From positions 1-61,456 of the forward strand of contig JAQWDK010000011.1 in assembly GCA_028705495.1 (NCBI GenBank): a stretch of 61,456 nucleotides of DNA, given 5' to 3'. The notes below the pieces were generated by a model, which was not told the origin of the DNA, did no database searches, and worked only from the letters and a program-made list of their open reading frames with translations. The DNA is from Eubacteriales bacterium (GTDB lineage Bacteria > Bacillota > Clostridia > Oscillospirales > CAG-382). This document shows positions 50,028 through 57,879 of this stretch, one piece after another. The stretch's first letter is position 1. Each line of letters begins with the position of its first letter. The position numbers and the translations under genes were made by a program.

Positions 50028-52414
50028 TTACAATGAAATTATTAAAATTTGAAATAAAAAAGATTTTTCATCAAAAAACTGTATTTTTCGCTCTCATTCT
50101 TCTGATTGCTAACATTATTGTTTGCGCTAAAATAACCGCTCCGACAGAAGAAGAAGTCGCATTAAGGAATGGCTCTGATCAGTTGATGCAGGAGTTTGTG
50201 AAAGACCCAGCGGCTTATAGGGCGAAAGTCAACTCATTGGCGCGAGAATTTGCCGATCAGCTTCTTGACCCCAATCCGTCCAGTGCGTTTTTCGGTATCG
50301 ATCCGGGAGGAAAAAACAACCTTCCGTCTGAGATTAGCGGCAGCGCGGTTTACAGCGATCTTTTTCTTTACGCCCGAGTGTTGTCAGCAGCCGGTGCGCA
50401 AGCTGATTTTGAGAAAGATATAAATAGCCTGCTCACTGCAGCTCGAACGAATCTCGAGATGTTCGAAAAAGACGGAAACGAGAGTTATAACTACAAGTAC
50501 CAAATGAAGGTCATAGAGGTATACGAAAATGTCCTGGCGAAAACAAAAATCGGATATGAAAATATCCGCGGCTGGGATACATATTTCGGTTATGAAGCGC
50601 TGAACATCTTCATCGCCGCTTCTGTTATAATCTTAATCGGTACGCTCTTTACAGGCGAAAAGCATACAGGTATGCCCAAAATTCTACGCTGTTCAAAAAA
50701 CGGCGGAAAAAGCCTTGCTTTAACGAAAATCATGGCATCGCTAATCGTCACAATCACCGTTGTGCTTGTATTTTCGCTGTCGTCTTTCGCTGTCATCGGT
50801 ATCAATCAAGGCTATTCAAGCCCCCTCAATGCGGCTCAAGCTCTTCAGTCGCTCAAACACATACCGCTGATAATAAATGTCGGGACGGCTTTCTGCTTGT
50901 TTTTGTTGCTGAAGCTCACAGCGTTTATAGCACTCTGTGCCGGCGTACTGTTGATTTCATTTTTATTCTACAACTACATCACCGTCTATGCCACATCAGC
51001 AGCATTTTACGCTTTAAATATTGTCTTTGCCACCTATCAATATCAAAACCCGATAAATCCGCTGAGATTCCTCAACATCTCCTCAGCCGCCGACGCTGTT
51101 TTGCTTTTGGCAAGGTACAGGTCCGTCAACCTCTTCGGCTTTGTTGCGGACATAAACCTCGTTTGGCTCTGTATCAGCCTTTTGTTTGCTATATCAGTTT
51201 TCACCGGTATTTTCATAACTGTAAGCCGGGGAACAGGCGGTGTCGCATTTGCTCCCGATGGTCTTTTGACAATGCCTAAAAAACGCGGAGATGATAAATC
51301 TGTTGCAGTCGAAAAGAAAAAGAGCAGTAAGCCAATTTTCAGATTCGAAGCTTTCAAGTTGTTTTTCGTAAACAAGTTTCTTTGGGTTGTACTTGTAGCA
51401 ATAGTATTACGTGTTTTTACAGCGCATCTTGCATTCCCCGTTCCAAAAAATGAATCGGAAGCGGTCTATAAGGAATACTGCGACTATCTGTACGGTGAAA
51501 TCACTGATGAGAAGATTGAATATATCGACAAAGAACACAGTTTTGTAGTACAGACTATCGATAAATTCGAAACGATGATGGTAAAGCGCAATACAAAACA
51601 AATCAGCGAAGAGGAGTTTTCCGCTTATCTCGAAGATTATTATTATGCGGTGAAACATCGTACTACAATTATCAAAATTGACGATAACTCTCTGTATCTC
51701 CAGAAGAAGCTGACCAATACCAATGTTGCGGGATGGTTCTTTTACGATACAGGGTGGAATATGCTCTTCACTACGGGTTTTGATTTTATACTGCTTCTCT
51801 TGATTTTAATCTCCGCATCCATGAGCTTTCCGCCAGAATATTCGTCCGGTTTTATCTCGGTGCTCAGACTGACAAAGTTCGGGCGCAAGGAGACGTTTAA
51901 CGCCAAATTTGCGGTTCTTCTCCTGAATGCCGCGTTTTGCTCTCTCATCTTCTCGGTCGCAGAACTTGCATTCACTTTTCTGCGGTTCGGAGCTGATGGA
52001 TTGGCGGCACCGCTGTTGTCACTGAGCTTATTCAGCAAATATAACGGACAGCTAACCTTAGGCGGCTTTATGTTAGTATCTTCTTTCTTGCGACTGTATG
52101 GTGCGCTGTTCTTTGCTGCCGTTTCGGGCGCAGTGTTCCAGCTGCTAAAGAAGCAAATTCCGGGGATAGCGCTCTGCTTCTCGCTGTCGGCTTTGCCGCT
52201 TCTGCTGAGGAATATCGGAATAAGTTTTTTGTATGTGATAGATATATCTGCACTACTTGACACGGCGGATTTGTTCTTAAGCAGTTTTAGCCTCAAGTTC
52301 CTTGAAGGATTTGGCTTCGCAGCGGTGTTTGTTTTAGCTTCCGCTGCTGTTCTATTAATCCTAATGCGTTCATCCTCGAGAAATTATAGCAGGGAGAATA
52401 AGATTGAAAGATAA
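50024..52414 (+). CDS. ABC-2-type permease, two fused halves (cassette)
   Basis: The 796-residue membrane protein has two similar halves, each beginning with a short cytoplasmic start and a TM helix (LLKFEIKKIFHQKTVFFALI near residue 5; FKLFFVNKFLWVVLVAIV near 445). Each half has an outside loop of about 140 residues and then about five TM helices. A cytoplasmic charged linker joins them near 420. This resembles export permeases of ABC-2 systems related to bacteriocin self-protection. The ATPase lies 20-30 bp downstream. Substrate unknown. Confidence 0.85.
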   Translation: MITMKLLKFEIKKIFHQKTVFFALILLIANIIVCAKITAPTEEEVALRNGSDQLMQEFVKDPAAYRAKVNSLAREFADQLLDPNPSSAFFGIDPGGKNNLPSEISGSAVYSDLFLYARVLSAAGAQADFEKDINSLLTAARTNLEMFEKDGNESYNYKYQMKVIEVYENVLAKTKIGYENIRGWDTYFGYEALNIFIAASVIILIGTLFTGEKHTGMPKILRCSKNGGKSLALTKIMASLIVTITVVLVFSLSSFAVIGINQGYSSPLNAAQALQSLKHIPLIINVGTAFCLFLLLKLTAFIALCAGVLLISFLFYNYITVYATSAAFYALNIVFATYQYQNPINPLRFLNISSAADAVLLLARYRSVNLFGFVADINLVWLCISLLFAISVFTGIFITVSRGTGGVAFAPDGLLTMPKKRGDDKSVAVEKKKSSKPIFRFEAFKLFFVNKFLWVVLVAIVLRVFTAHLAFPVPKNESEAVYKEYCDYLYGEITDEKIEYIDKEHSFVVQTIDKFETMMVKRNTKQISEEEFSAYLEDYYYAVKHRTTIIKIDDNSLYLQKKLTNTNVAGWFFYDTGWNMLFTTGFDFILLLLILISASMSFPPEYSSGFISVLRLTKFGRKETFNAKFAVLLLNAAFCSLIFSVAELAFTFLRFGADGLAAPLLSLSLFSKYNGQLTLGGFMLVSSFLRLYGALFFAAVSGAVFQLLKKQIPGIALCFSLSALPLLLRNIGISFLYVIDISALLDTADLFLSSFSLKFLEGFGFAAVFVLASAAVLLILMRSSSRNYSRENKIER

Positions 52415-52446
52415 ATCTTTCAATTTAGAAAGAGATGGTCATAATT

Positions 52447-53328
52447 ATGCAGCTTAAAATAGAAGAGATATATAAATCATACGGCGAAGTTAAAGCGCTC
52501 AAAGGTGTAAACATGACGCTGACCGAAGGTGTGTACGGGCTTTTGGGGCCGAACGGTAGTGGTAAAACAACGCTGATTAATATAATAACGGACAATTTGC
52601 GTGCCGACAGCGGCGAAGTCCTTTTCGATGGTAAAAACACACTTGAGATGGGTGTTAATTTCCGAAGCCTTGTCGGTTACATGCCGCAATATCCAGGGCT
52701 TTATCCAGCTTTTTCGTTATATGATTTTCTCGAGTACATAGGTGTGCTAAAGGGTTTGACCGCCGCGCAAATTCGCGAACAGTCCGGTGAGGTGCTAACA
52801 GCTGTTGGACTATATGATGTTCGCAAACGCAAGATAAAAACTCTCTCCGGTGGTATGAAGCAAAGGCTTGCGCTCGCTCAGGCGGTGATGGGTAATCCTA
52901 AGATACTCATCCTTGACGAACCTACTGCAGGACTTGACCCAAGCCAAAGGATTACGATCAGGAACTACATATCTAAAATATCCGAAGGTAAAATTATAAT
53001 CCTTGCGACCCATGTCGTTCCAGATGTGGAATACATCGCAAAAGAAGTTATTTTCCTGCGAGAAGGTGCAATTATCGCGCAAAATCCGCCTGACAGCCTT
53101 GCCGAAACCATGAAAGGCAAGGTTTGGTCGGTGACAGTTGATAGCGATGATGTAGCGCTTTACACTAAAAAATACAGAATTGCAAATGTCCGAAGCGATG
53201 GAGCACATACAGTACTGAGAGTTATCTCCGATACCGCCCCAGTTGAAACAGCTGTCGCTCTACCGCCCACACTTGAGGACTGCTATCTTTATCATTTCGG
53301 TGAATCATCGATACCGACAACTGTTTAG
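52447..53328 (+). CDS. ABC transporter ATPase (cassette)
   Basis: The 293-residue ATPase has Walker A GPNGSGKTT (34-42), signature LSGGMKQRLALAQ, Walker B ILILDEPTAGLDP and the switch His in ATHVVPD. It powers the upstream permease. The ATG at 52447 is preferred over one at 52435, because the ribosome site AGAAAGAG is too close to the latter. A 70-residue C-terminal domain follows the ATPase core. It is the last gene of the cassette. Confidence 0.93.
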   Translation: MQLKIEEIYKSYGEVKALKGVNMTLTEGVYGLLGPNGSGKTTLINIITDNLRADSGEVLFDGKNTLEMGVNFRSLVGYMPQYPGLYPAFSLYDFLEYIGVLKGLTAAQIREQSGEVLTAVGLYDVRKRKIKTLSGGMKQRLALAQAVMGNPKILILDEPTAGLDPSQRITIRNYISKISEGKIIILATHVVPDVEYIAKEVIFLREGAIIAQNPPDSLAETMKGKVWSVTVDSDDVALYTKKYRIANVRSDGAHTVLRVISDTAPVETAVALPPTLEDCYLYHFGESSIPTTV

Positions 53329-53510
53329 CGACTGTTGCCGGCACAAAGATGACTTTATCAATCTGCTGCTTAAGCTAAAGAATACAGGTCTTATCCCCCT
53401 GGGTATTAGAAATGTATAGGTTGCTTATATATCTACATAAGCGAAGATGATTTCACTGCCATCTAAATTAAAGTAACCGGCATAAACTGTTTACATCAGA
53501 ATGCACAGCA

Positions 53511-53695
53511 GAAAGGATGTATATATGAGACTCACCTTTGAATACACCCAATCAGCAGGTCCAGGTTATTCTCCGCAGGCAGTCCACATGATGGACAACG
53601 GCCTGCGGTTTATTTATCTGACTGAAGAAGGGATGGTAGAAGCAAAAGAATGCTACCCTTCTTTAGGATTATATGGTGATCTTGCTTACACAGAT
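53511..53695 (+). repeat. Direct repeat copy 2 (5' end of tail gene)
   Basis: This is the right copy, matching 47720-47904, and is part of the intact tail gene. The preceding spacer (53329-53510) has no clear gene, although a 36-codon stretch (FSDCCRHKDDFINLLLKL...) reads like a protein end. Confidence 0.9.
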
Positions 53696-54856
53696 AAAGG
53701 AAGAATATCTGCTGACTTTGGAGTGAGTAAGCCACAGCTCAAAAAAGTGGCTCATCATGGTGCTTATGGGTTCTGGAGTAGTGAAAGCTCACACAACTTT
53801 GTTATGTATATGCTTCCCTATGATGTTTCTGCATCGTTAGTTGATGGCAATATATCTTTCAGTAAAGACAGTCCTGTCTCACAGCTAAGCATTTCGTTTC
53901 TTAATATTGGTGGAGAGCTTGTGGGCAGATACCGCTCCATTATCTCACCTAATACAATGCTTGAAATAAGCTTTACGATGGGAAGCTCTGACTGGCTTTC
54001 TCTCGGTCAGTTTTACATAGACCGGGTTAGCACATCATATCCGGAAGAAAGTATATCTGTTACTGCAAGGAATGGTATAGGGAAACTACTCAAAGAACAG
54101 ACGTTTGATGATAGAGGCAGCTTTCAGTATGCTACTCTTAAAGAAAATTTAGAAGCTATACTTTTGCTTGCCGGTATTGAGAGCTATTTTGTAGGAGACA
54201 CACAAAAGACATGGAAGCTTACCTTTGAACCTGAGAACAGTCTACAGTCAGGAATTGAAGAGGTTATTTCACTTCTCCCCTGTTGGCAGCTACGCGAGAA
54301 CACCGATGGGACTGTGGGTATTGCGCCAATTACAGACAGCCGCTTTGAGCAGCCTTCTATCTATGTATTTGAGCGTGACAAGACCTGCTTTAGTTACGAT
54401 GTAGAATATTCAGACGAGAGCACCTATTCCAAGCTATGTGTTTCATGCAAGAACCCAGCTGCTACTGTATATATTACTCTTCCACCACACAAATGGTGGG
54501 TTTCACCTCAGAACAAGACGGTGTATGTAACTGTACCTGATGGTACAGGAAGTACTGAGATTTCAGCATATGCTAACGAACTGGCGAATCTAATCGCTAT
54601 AAGTGGTAGAGTGGAAAGCTTTGTAGGTATCTTCACACCACAGCTAATCATTGGTGATGAAATTGAGCTTGTAGAGACAAACGGTAAGCGCAGCAAGATA
54701 GGAACGGTCACCAGCGTGCGTCACAAGTTCGGAAGAAGTGGATTCATCACAGAGTTTACTGTAGACAGCTCTGGCAGAAAAGGCAAAGCTCTTCTCAAAG
54801 ACTACGTTTCACAGCTTGGGAGTAGGTCTACACAAAGCGGTGTGGTAATCTCCTGA
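53525..54856 (+). CDS. Tail hub/baseplate protein (intact copy)
   Basis: The 443-residue protein is beta-rich with a gp27-like hub pattern: FVMYMLPYDVSASLVDGNIS, an ISPNTMLEISFTM strand and a C-terminal RHKFGRSGFITEFTVDSSG. It may help the tail open the cell wall, but no hydrolase motif is visible. I chose ATG 53525 with AGAAAGGATG upstream, the same as the truncated copy 5.8 kb earlier. A terminator-like hairpin and the lysis genes follow. Confidence 0.7.
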   Translation: MRLTFEYTQSAGPGYSPQAVHMMDNGLRFIYLTEEGMVEAKECYPSLGLYGDLAYTDKGRISADFGVSKPQLKKVAHHGAYGFWSSESSHNFVMYMLPYDVSASLVDGNISFSKDSPVSQLSISFLNIGGELVGRYRSIISPNTMLEISFTMGSSDWLSLGQFYIDRVSTSYPEESISVTARNGIGKLLKEQTFDDRGSFQYATLKENLEAILLLAGIESYFVGDTQKTWKLTFEPENSLQSGIEEVISLLPCWQLRENTDGTVGIAPITDSRFEQPSIYVFERDKTCFSYDVEYSDESTYSKLCVSCKNPAATVYITLPPHKWWVSPQNKTVYVTVPDGTGSTEISAYANELANLIAISGRVESFVGIFTPQLIIGDEIELVETNGKRSKIGTVTSVRHKFGRSGFITEFTVDSSGRKGKALLKDYVSQLGSRSTQSGVVIS

Positions 54857-54867
54857 ACATATTTCAA

Positions 54868-54899
54868 AAGACAGCACTCCATCATTGGGGTGCTGTCTT
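54868..54899 (+). terminator. Strong hairpin before the lysis genes
   Basis: AAGACAGCACTCC (54868-54880) and GGGGTGCTGTCTT (54887-54899) form a 13-bp stem with a six-base loop. The U-tail is weak, so partial read-through to holin is possible. Confidence 0.75.
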
Positions 54900-54936
54900 C
54901 ATATTTAACAATAAAGATAAGGAAGGGGTATTTTTA

Positions 54937-55353
54937 ATGAAAGAAGTTTGGAATTGGATTCAGATCAGCATAACCGCTATAGGTGGTTGGTTCGGGTACT
55001 TACTGGGAGGGTGGGATGGCTTTATGTACGCACTTGTTACATTTGTTGTGGTTGACTACATCACCGGTTTGATGTGCGCTATACTTGACAGAAAGCTATC
55101 CAGCGAGGTAGGTTTCAGGGGTATTTTTAAGAAGGTGCTTATCTTCTCACTTGTAGCTATAGGGCACATAGTAGATAAAAGCGTTATAGGCGATGGTTCT
55201 GTAATAAGAACAGCAGTTATTTTCTTCTATCTCTCTAACGAGGGTTTATCCATACTTGAAAATGTAGTGCACATTGGGCTACCGGTGCCTAAGAAGTTAA
55301 AAGATGTATTGGAGCAGCTTAGAAACAAAAGTGAAACGGAGGAAGAATCATGA
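54937..55353 (+). CDS. Phage holin
   Basis: The 138-residue holin of the toxin-secretion/phage-lysis (Holin_4) type has TM segments near 8-25, 32-52 and 69-90 (LLGGWDGFMYALVTFVVVDY, FKKVLIFSLVAIGHIVDKSV). The conserved DYITGLMCAI motif and a charged C-terminus are present. It opens the membrane for the amidase encoded next, with a 4-bp overlap. GGAAGGGG precedes the ATG. Confidence 0.93.
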   Translation: MKEVWNWIQISITAIGGWFGYLLGGWDGFMYALVTFVVVDYITGLMCAILDRKLSSEVGFRGIFKKVLIFSLVAIGHIVDKSVIGDGSVIRTAVIFFYLSNEGLSILENVVHIGLPVPKKLKDVLEQLRNKSETEEES

Positions 55354-56075
55354 ATCTACATAAGTTAATACTTACAAACAACGCTTGCTACAAAGCAGGT
55401 ACGAAGATTAAGGTTAAAGGAATCCTATTGCACTCAACCGGAGCTAACAATCCGAATCTTAAACGCTATGTTGGGCCAGACGATGGACTACTTGGTCGCA
55501 ACAGATGGAGCAACCACTGGAACCAGGACAAGCCTGATGGTAGGAATGTTTGTGTTCATGCGTTCATAGGCAAGTTAGCGGATGGCTCCATTGCCACCTA
55601 CCAGACGCTGCCTTGGGATCACCGAGGATGGCATTCAGGATCGGGACGAAAAGGTACTGCTAATAATACGCACATCGGAATTGAGATTTGCGAGGATGAT
55701 CTCAAAAATGCTGCATATTTCAATGCGGTCTACAAGGAAGCTGTAGAACTATGTGCATTTCTCTGCAAGGAGTATGGTCTTGATCCATTGGAAGGTGGAG
55801 TGGTACTCGGACACTACGAAGCTCACCAGCTTGGTATTGCTTCTAACCATGCTGACCCTGGGCACTGGTTTCCGAGGTTCGGTAAGAGTATGGACACTTT
55901 CCGAGCTGATGTAAAAAAGCTCCTCTTCCCTGCTAGCACACCTGCTCCAGACGAGAAGAAAAAGATTTACCGCATACAACTCGGTGCGTTCACCGTAAAA
56001 GCGAATGCTGACAACATGCTTAAGAAAGTTAAAGACGCTGGGTTCACCGATGCTTTTATACGGTATGGTGAATAG
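55350..56075 (+). CDS. Endolysin: amidase_2 plus SPOR domain
   Basis: The 241-residue N-acetylmuramoyl-L-alanine amidase has GILLHSTGANNP (zinc His), NTHIGIEICED and SNHADPGHWFP (zinc and catalytic residues). A short Pro-rich linker leads to a C-terminal SPOR-like repeat (YRIQLGAFTVKANADNML), which binds denuded glycan strands in other proteins. It cleaves peptidoglycan to release phage. It is the last clear prophage gene; minus-strand toxin genes begin beyond. Confidence 0.93.
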   Translation: MNLHKLILTNNACYKAGTKIKVKGILLHSTGANNPNLKRYVGPDDGLLGRNRWSNHWNQDKPDGRNVCVHAFIGKLADGSIATYQTLPWDHRGWHSGSGRKGTANNTHIGIEICEDDLKNAAYFNAVYKEAVELCAFLCKEYGLDPLEGGVVLGHYEAHQLGIASNHADPGHWFPRFGKSMDTFRADVKKLLFPASTPAPDEKKKIYRIQLGAFTVKANADNMLKKVKDAGFTDAFIRYGE

Positions 56076-56090
56076 CAATTATGTGCTGGG

Positions 56091-56275
56091 TCATTGCTTT
56101 AAAGGTGCCGTTATGATATTTTCAAGAAATTGTTTATAAATGCGCTTCCTGCTTACTTTTCTTTTTTCTGTTTCCGCTTCTTCAGTACTATAAATGCCGA
56201 AACATGTTACATAAAAAACATCTTCATCTTTAATATACTATTCACATATACAAAATCTGATGCCCGATTTGCAAA
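56091..56275 (-). pseudogene. Decayed gene, possibly immunity for the orphan toxin
   Basis: The last 48 codons (56237-56091) read YIKDEDVFYVTCFGIYSTEE and KRIYKQFLENIITAP, a natural-looking C-terminus with no start. Upstream DNA continues the pattern in another frame (NRASDFVYVNSI). It is a frameshifted remnant directly after an RHS-type toxin tip, where an immunity gene is expected. Confidence 0.4.
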
Positions 56276-56277
56276 AT

Positions 56278-56604
56278 TTAAAGACGATCCCCACGCCATA
56301 AATCTATAGACTCATTCATTGACTCAAGATTTTTCCCTAATCTTGTCATTTTCAATGTAATACCGTTAACATCGTTTGATATATTTCGGGCATAATCTTT
56401 CGCTATGTCTCCTCCAGACCAAAAGATATGTGTTAGAGGTTGAAAAGCATTTTGAATATTATCCGCTAACATTTTCATACCAGGTATTATTCCGCCAGCA
56501 CTAGCTAAACTTCCAAATGCCTTTATTCCCATCCAAACTTGTGCCGTAGTTGCTGCAAAGCTTCCCCCAAACGCTACCGCGCTTTCTGAAGGCGTTGCCT
56601 CTCT
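56278..56604 (-). pseudogene. Orphan polymorphic-toxin tip (FWSGG domain)
   Basis: The open stretch encodes a hydrophobic pre-toxin part (TPSESAVAFGGSFAATTAQ) and a tip with PLTHIFWSGGDIAKDYA and TLKMTRLGKNLES. This FWSGG...A...EMT..G..L pattern recurs at the C-termini of RHS and other polymorphic toxins. It has no proper start, since a TAA at 56607-56605 closes the frame, and it ends early at LWRGDRL. It is a remnant of an alternative toxin cassette. Confidence 0.6.
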
Positions 56605-56745
56605 TTAAAATTACCTGTCTTATGTAAGGGGTCGTTGTCGTGCTGTCTGCGCCGTCCAAATATGTATATGTCTCACTTGAATATACCGTCCCCGTCCCCG
56701 AGGTGTTTGAAGTTGCTTTTTCGCCTACAATTTTTCAATATTATG
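56596..56745 (-). pseudogene. RHS repeat fragment
   Basis: The reading KATSNTSGTGTVYSSETYTY, then TTPYIRQVILKRG, closely matches an internal part of the large rhs gene to the right (KVTSNSLGTGTIYSSETYTY near 59420-59490). It joins the orphan toxin tip out of frame. It shows that a second rhs copy once existed and was mostly deleted. Confidence 0.75.
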
Positions 56746-57190
56746 TCGTTTGCTCAAAAACAACCGCGTACTTTGTGTGCGGAAGATAAAGAAAAGTGTA
56801 TGTCTTTTTATCCCCAGTGTCAATTTGGAAGAATTCTATTTTTTCATTCATCATTTGCAATTCTATTTCCTGACTTGTAATGTTATCAACAATAGTTACA
56901 TAATTAGCAGCTGCATACGGCTCGTAACTTTCAATTTTTATTCTGGTTTTTATAACTTCGCCGGTAATCTGTATGTATTTCCGTTTTCTGACCATATCAA
57001 AGTCCCGAAAGATCGGCAGCATTTTTATTAATGTATATATTAATATTCCTGCGTATATTAATATAACGATATAATTTAATACATTTTTTGTATTGATTAC
57101 TATATAGCATATAATAATCATAGTAATTAATATAATAATCCCTCCCGATATTAGCTGACTGTAATATTTTTTAAACAATTCTTTTTCCAT
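56741..57190 (-). CDS. Membrane protein, candidate immunity protein
   Basis: The 149-residue protein has two TM helices (about 14-34 and 38-58) and a C-terminal cytoplasmic beta domain (GEVIKTRIKIESYEPYAA, FLYLPHTKYAVVFEQ). No named family. It is the second gene after the RHS toxin on the same strand, where immunity genes usually lie. Its 3' end overlaps the RHS fragment slightly, so the gene may have been carried with that older copy. Confidence 0.65.
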   Translation of the reverse strand: MEKELFKKYYSQLISGGIIILITMIIICYIVINTKNVLNYIVILIYAGILIYTLIKMLPIFRDFDMVRKRKYIQITGEVIKTRIKIESYEPYAAANYVTIVDNITSQEIELQMMNEKIEFFQIDTGDKKTYTFLYLPHTKYAVVFEQTT

Positions 57191-57332
57191 ACCGGATGCC
57201 CCGCAATCTTCTTAAATATATTATTGCTCCCCCAAGTAAACACACCAAATGATTCTTGAAAAAATAATCGAATAAAAGTGTTTTTCCTTTTCTATAAAGA
57301 ATTTGTGATACTACCCGCAATTAGCTTTTAAT

Positions 57333-57872
57333 TTATTTACTTTCAGCCTTTCTGTTATCAAAATTACGCTTACGGATTATACGAAATATAAAAAGCACAC
57401 CGATTATCGCCCATGACAGAACAGCAGGGGTAATAAAATAAACTGCTCGCATACGCTCTGTGTTTAATTCATCAATCAAGTTTTTCTTTCCCTCGGATTT
57501 TTCTAAGTAAACTTTATCTTCCGTTCTAATGCCGACAATAGGGTATTGCCACCCATCGCCAAACATTTTAGGTGCGGTTGTAACGATAACTTTTCTGTTA
57601 TCCTTAACCTCATCAAAAAATCCGGTATTATTCAATATTGTTGAATTCGTTGAAACGATATGAAAGCCTTGATCATAATACAATGATGATGAAGTGATTA
57701 TAACGAATTCACCTTCAGCATTGGTCAGACACTCTATATCTTCATAGTTTTGGTCGTCGCTGTAATAATCCACCGTTAGCAGATCACTCCCTATCAATGT
57801 AAAAACAATTCCGGTATATACGAACAGTGTAACAAATACTATAATAGTTATTGTTGTTTTCATATTATTCAC
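57333..57872 (-). CDS. Membrane protein, candidate immunity to the RHS toxin
   Basis: The 179-residue protein has an N-terminal TM helix (about 6-28), an outside beta domain of about 110 residues (GEFVIITSSSLYYDQGFHIV, VIVTTAPKMFGDGWQYP) and a second TM helix (about 146-165) with a basic tail. It starts 8 bp after the rhs stop, with AAGGTGAA upstream. Such tight coupling to a polymorphic toxin strongly suggests immunity. Family unknown. Confidence 0.7.
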   Translation of the reverse strand: MNNMKTTITIIVFVTLFVYTGIVFTLIGSDLLTVDYYSDDQNYEDIECLTNAEGEFVIITSSSLYYDQGFHIVSTNSTILNNTGFFDEVKDNRKVIVTTAPKMFGDGWQYPIVGIRTEDKVYLEKSEGKKNLIDELNTERMRAVYFITPAVLSWAIIGVLFIFRIIRKRNFDNRKAESK

Positions 57873-57879
57873 CTTATAA

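Noticed and set aside
51742..52296. 184-codon minus-strand frame
   Set aside because: Antisense shadow of the permease gene.
47720..53695. Insertion sequence or transposon as carrier of the ABC cassette
   Set aside because: No transposase, terminal inverted repeats or short target duplication; the 185-bp repeats are copies of the tail gene itself.
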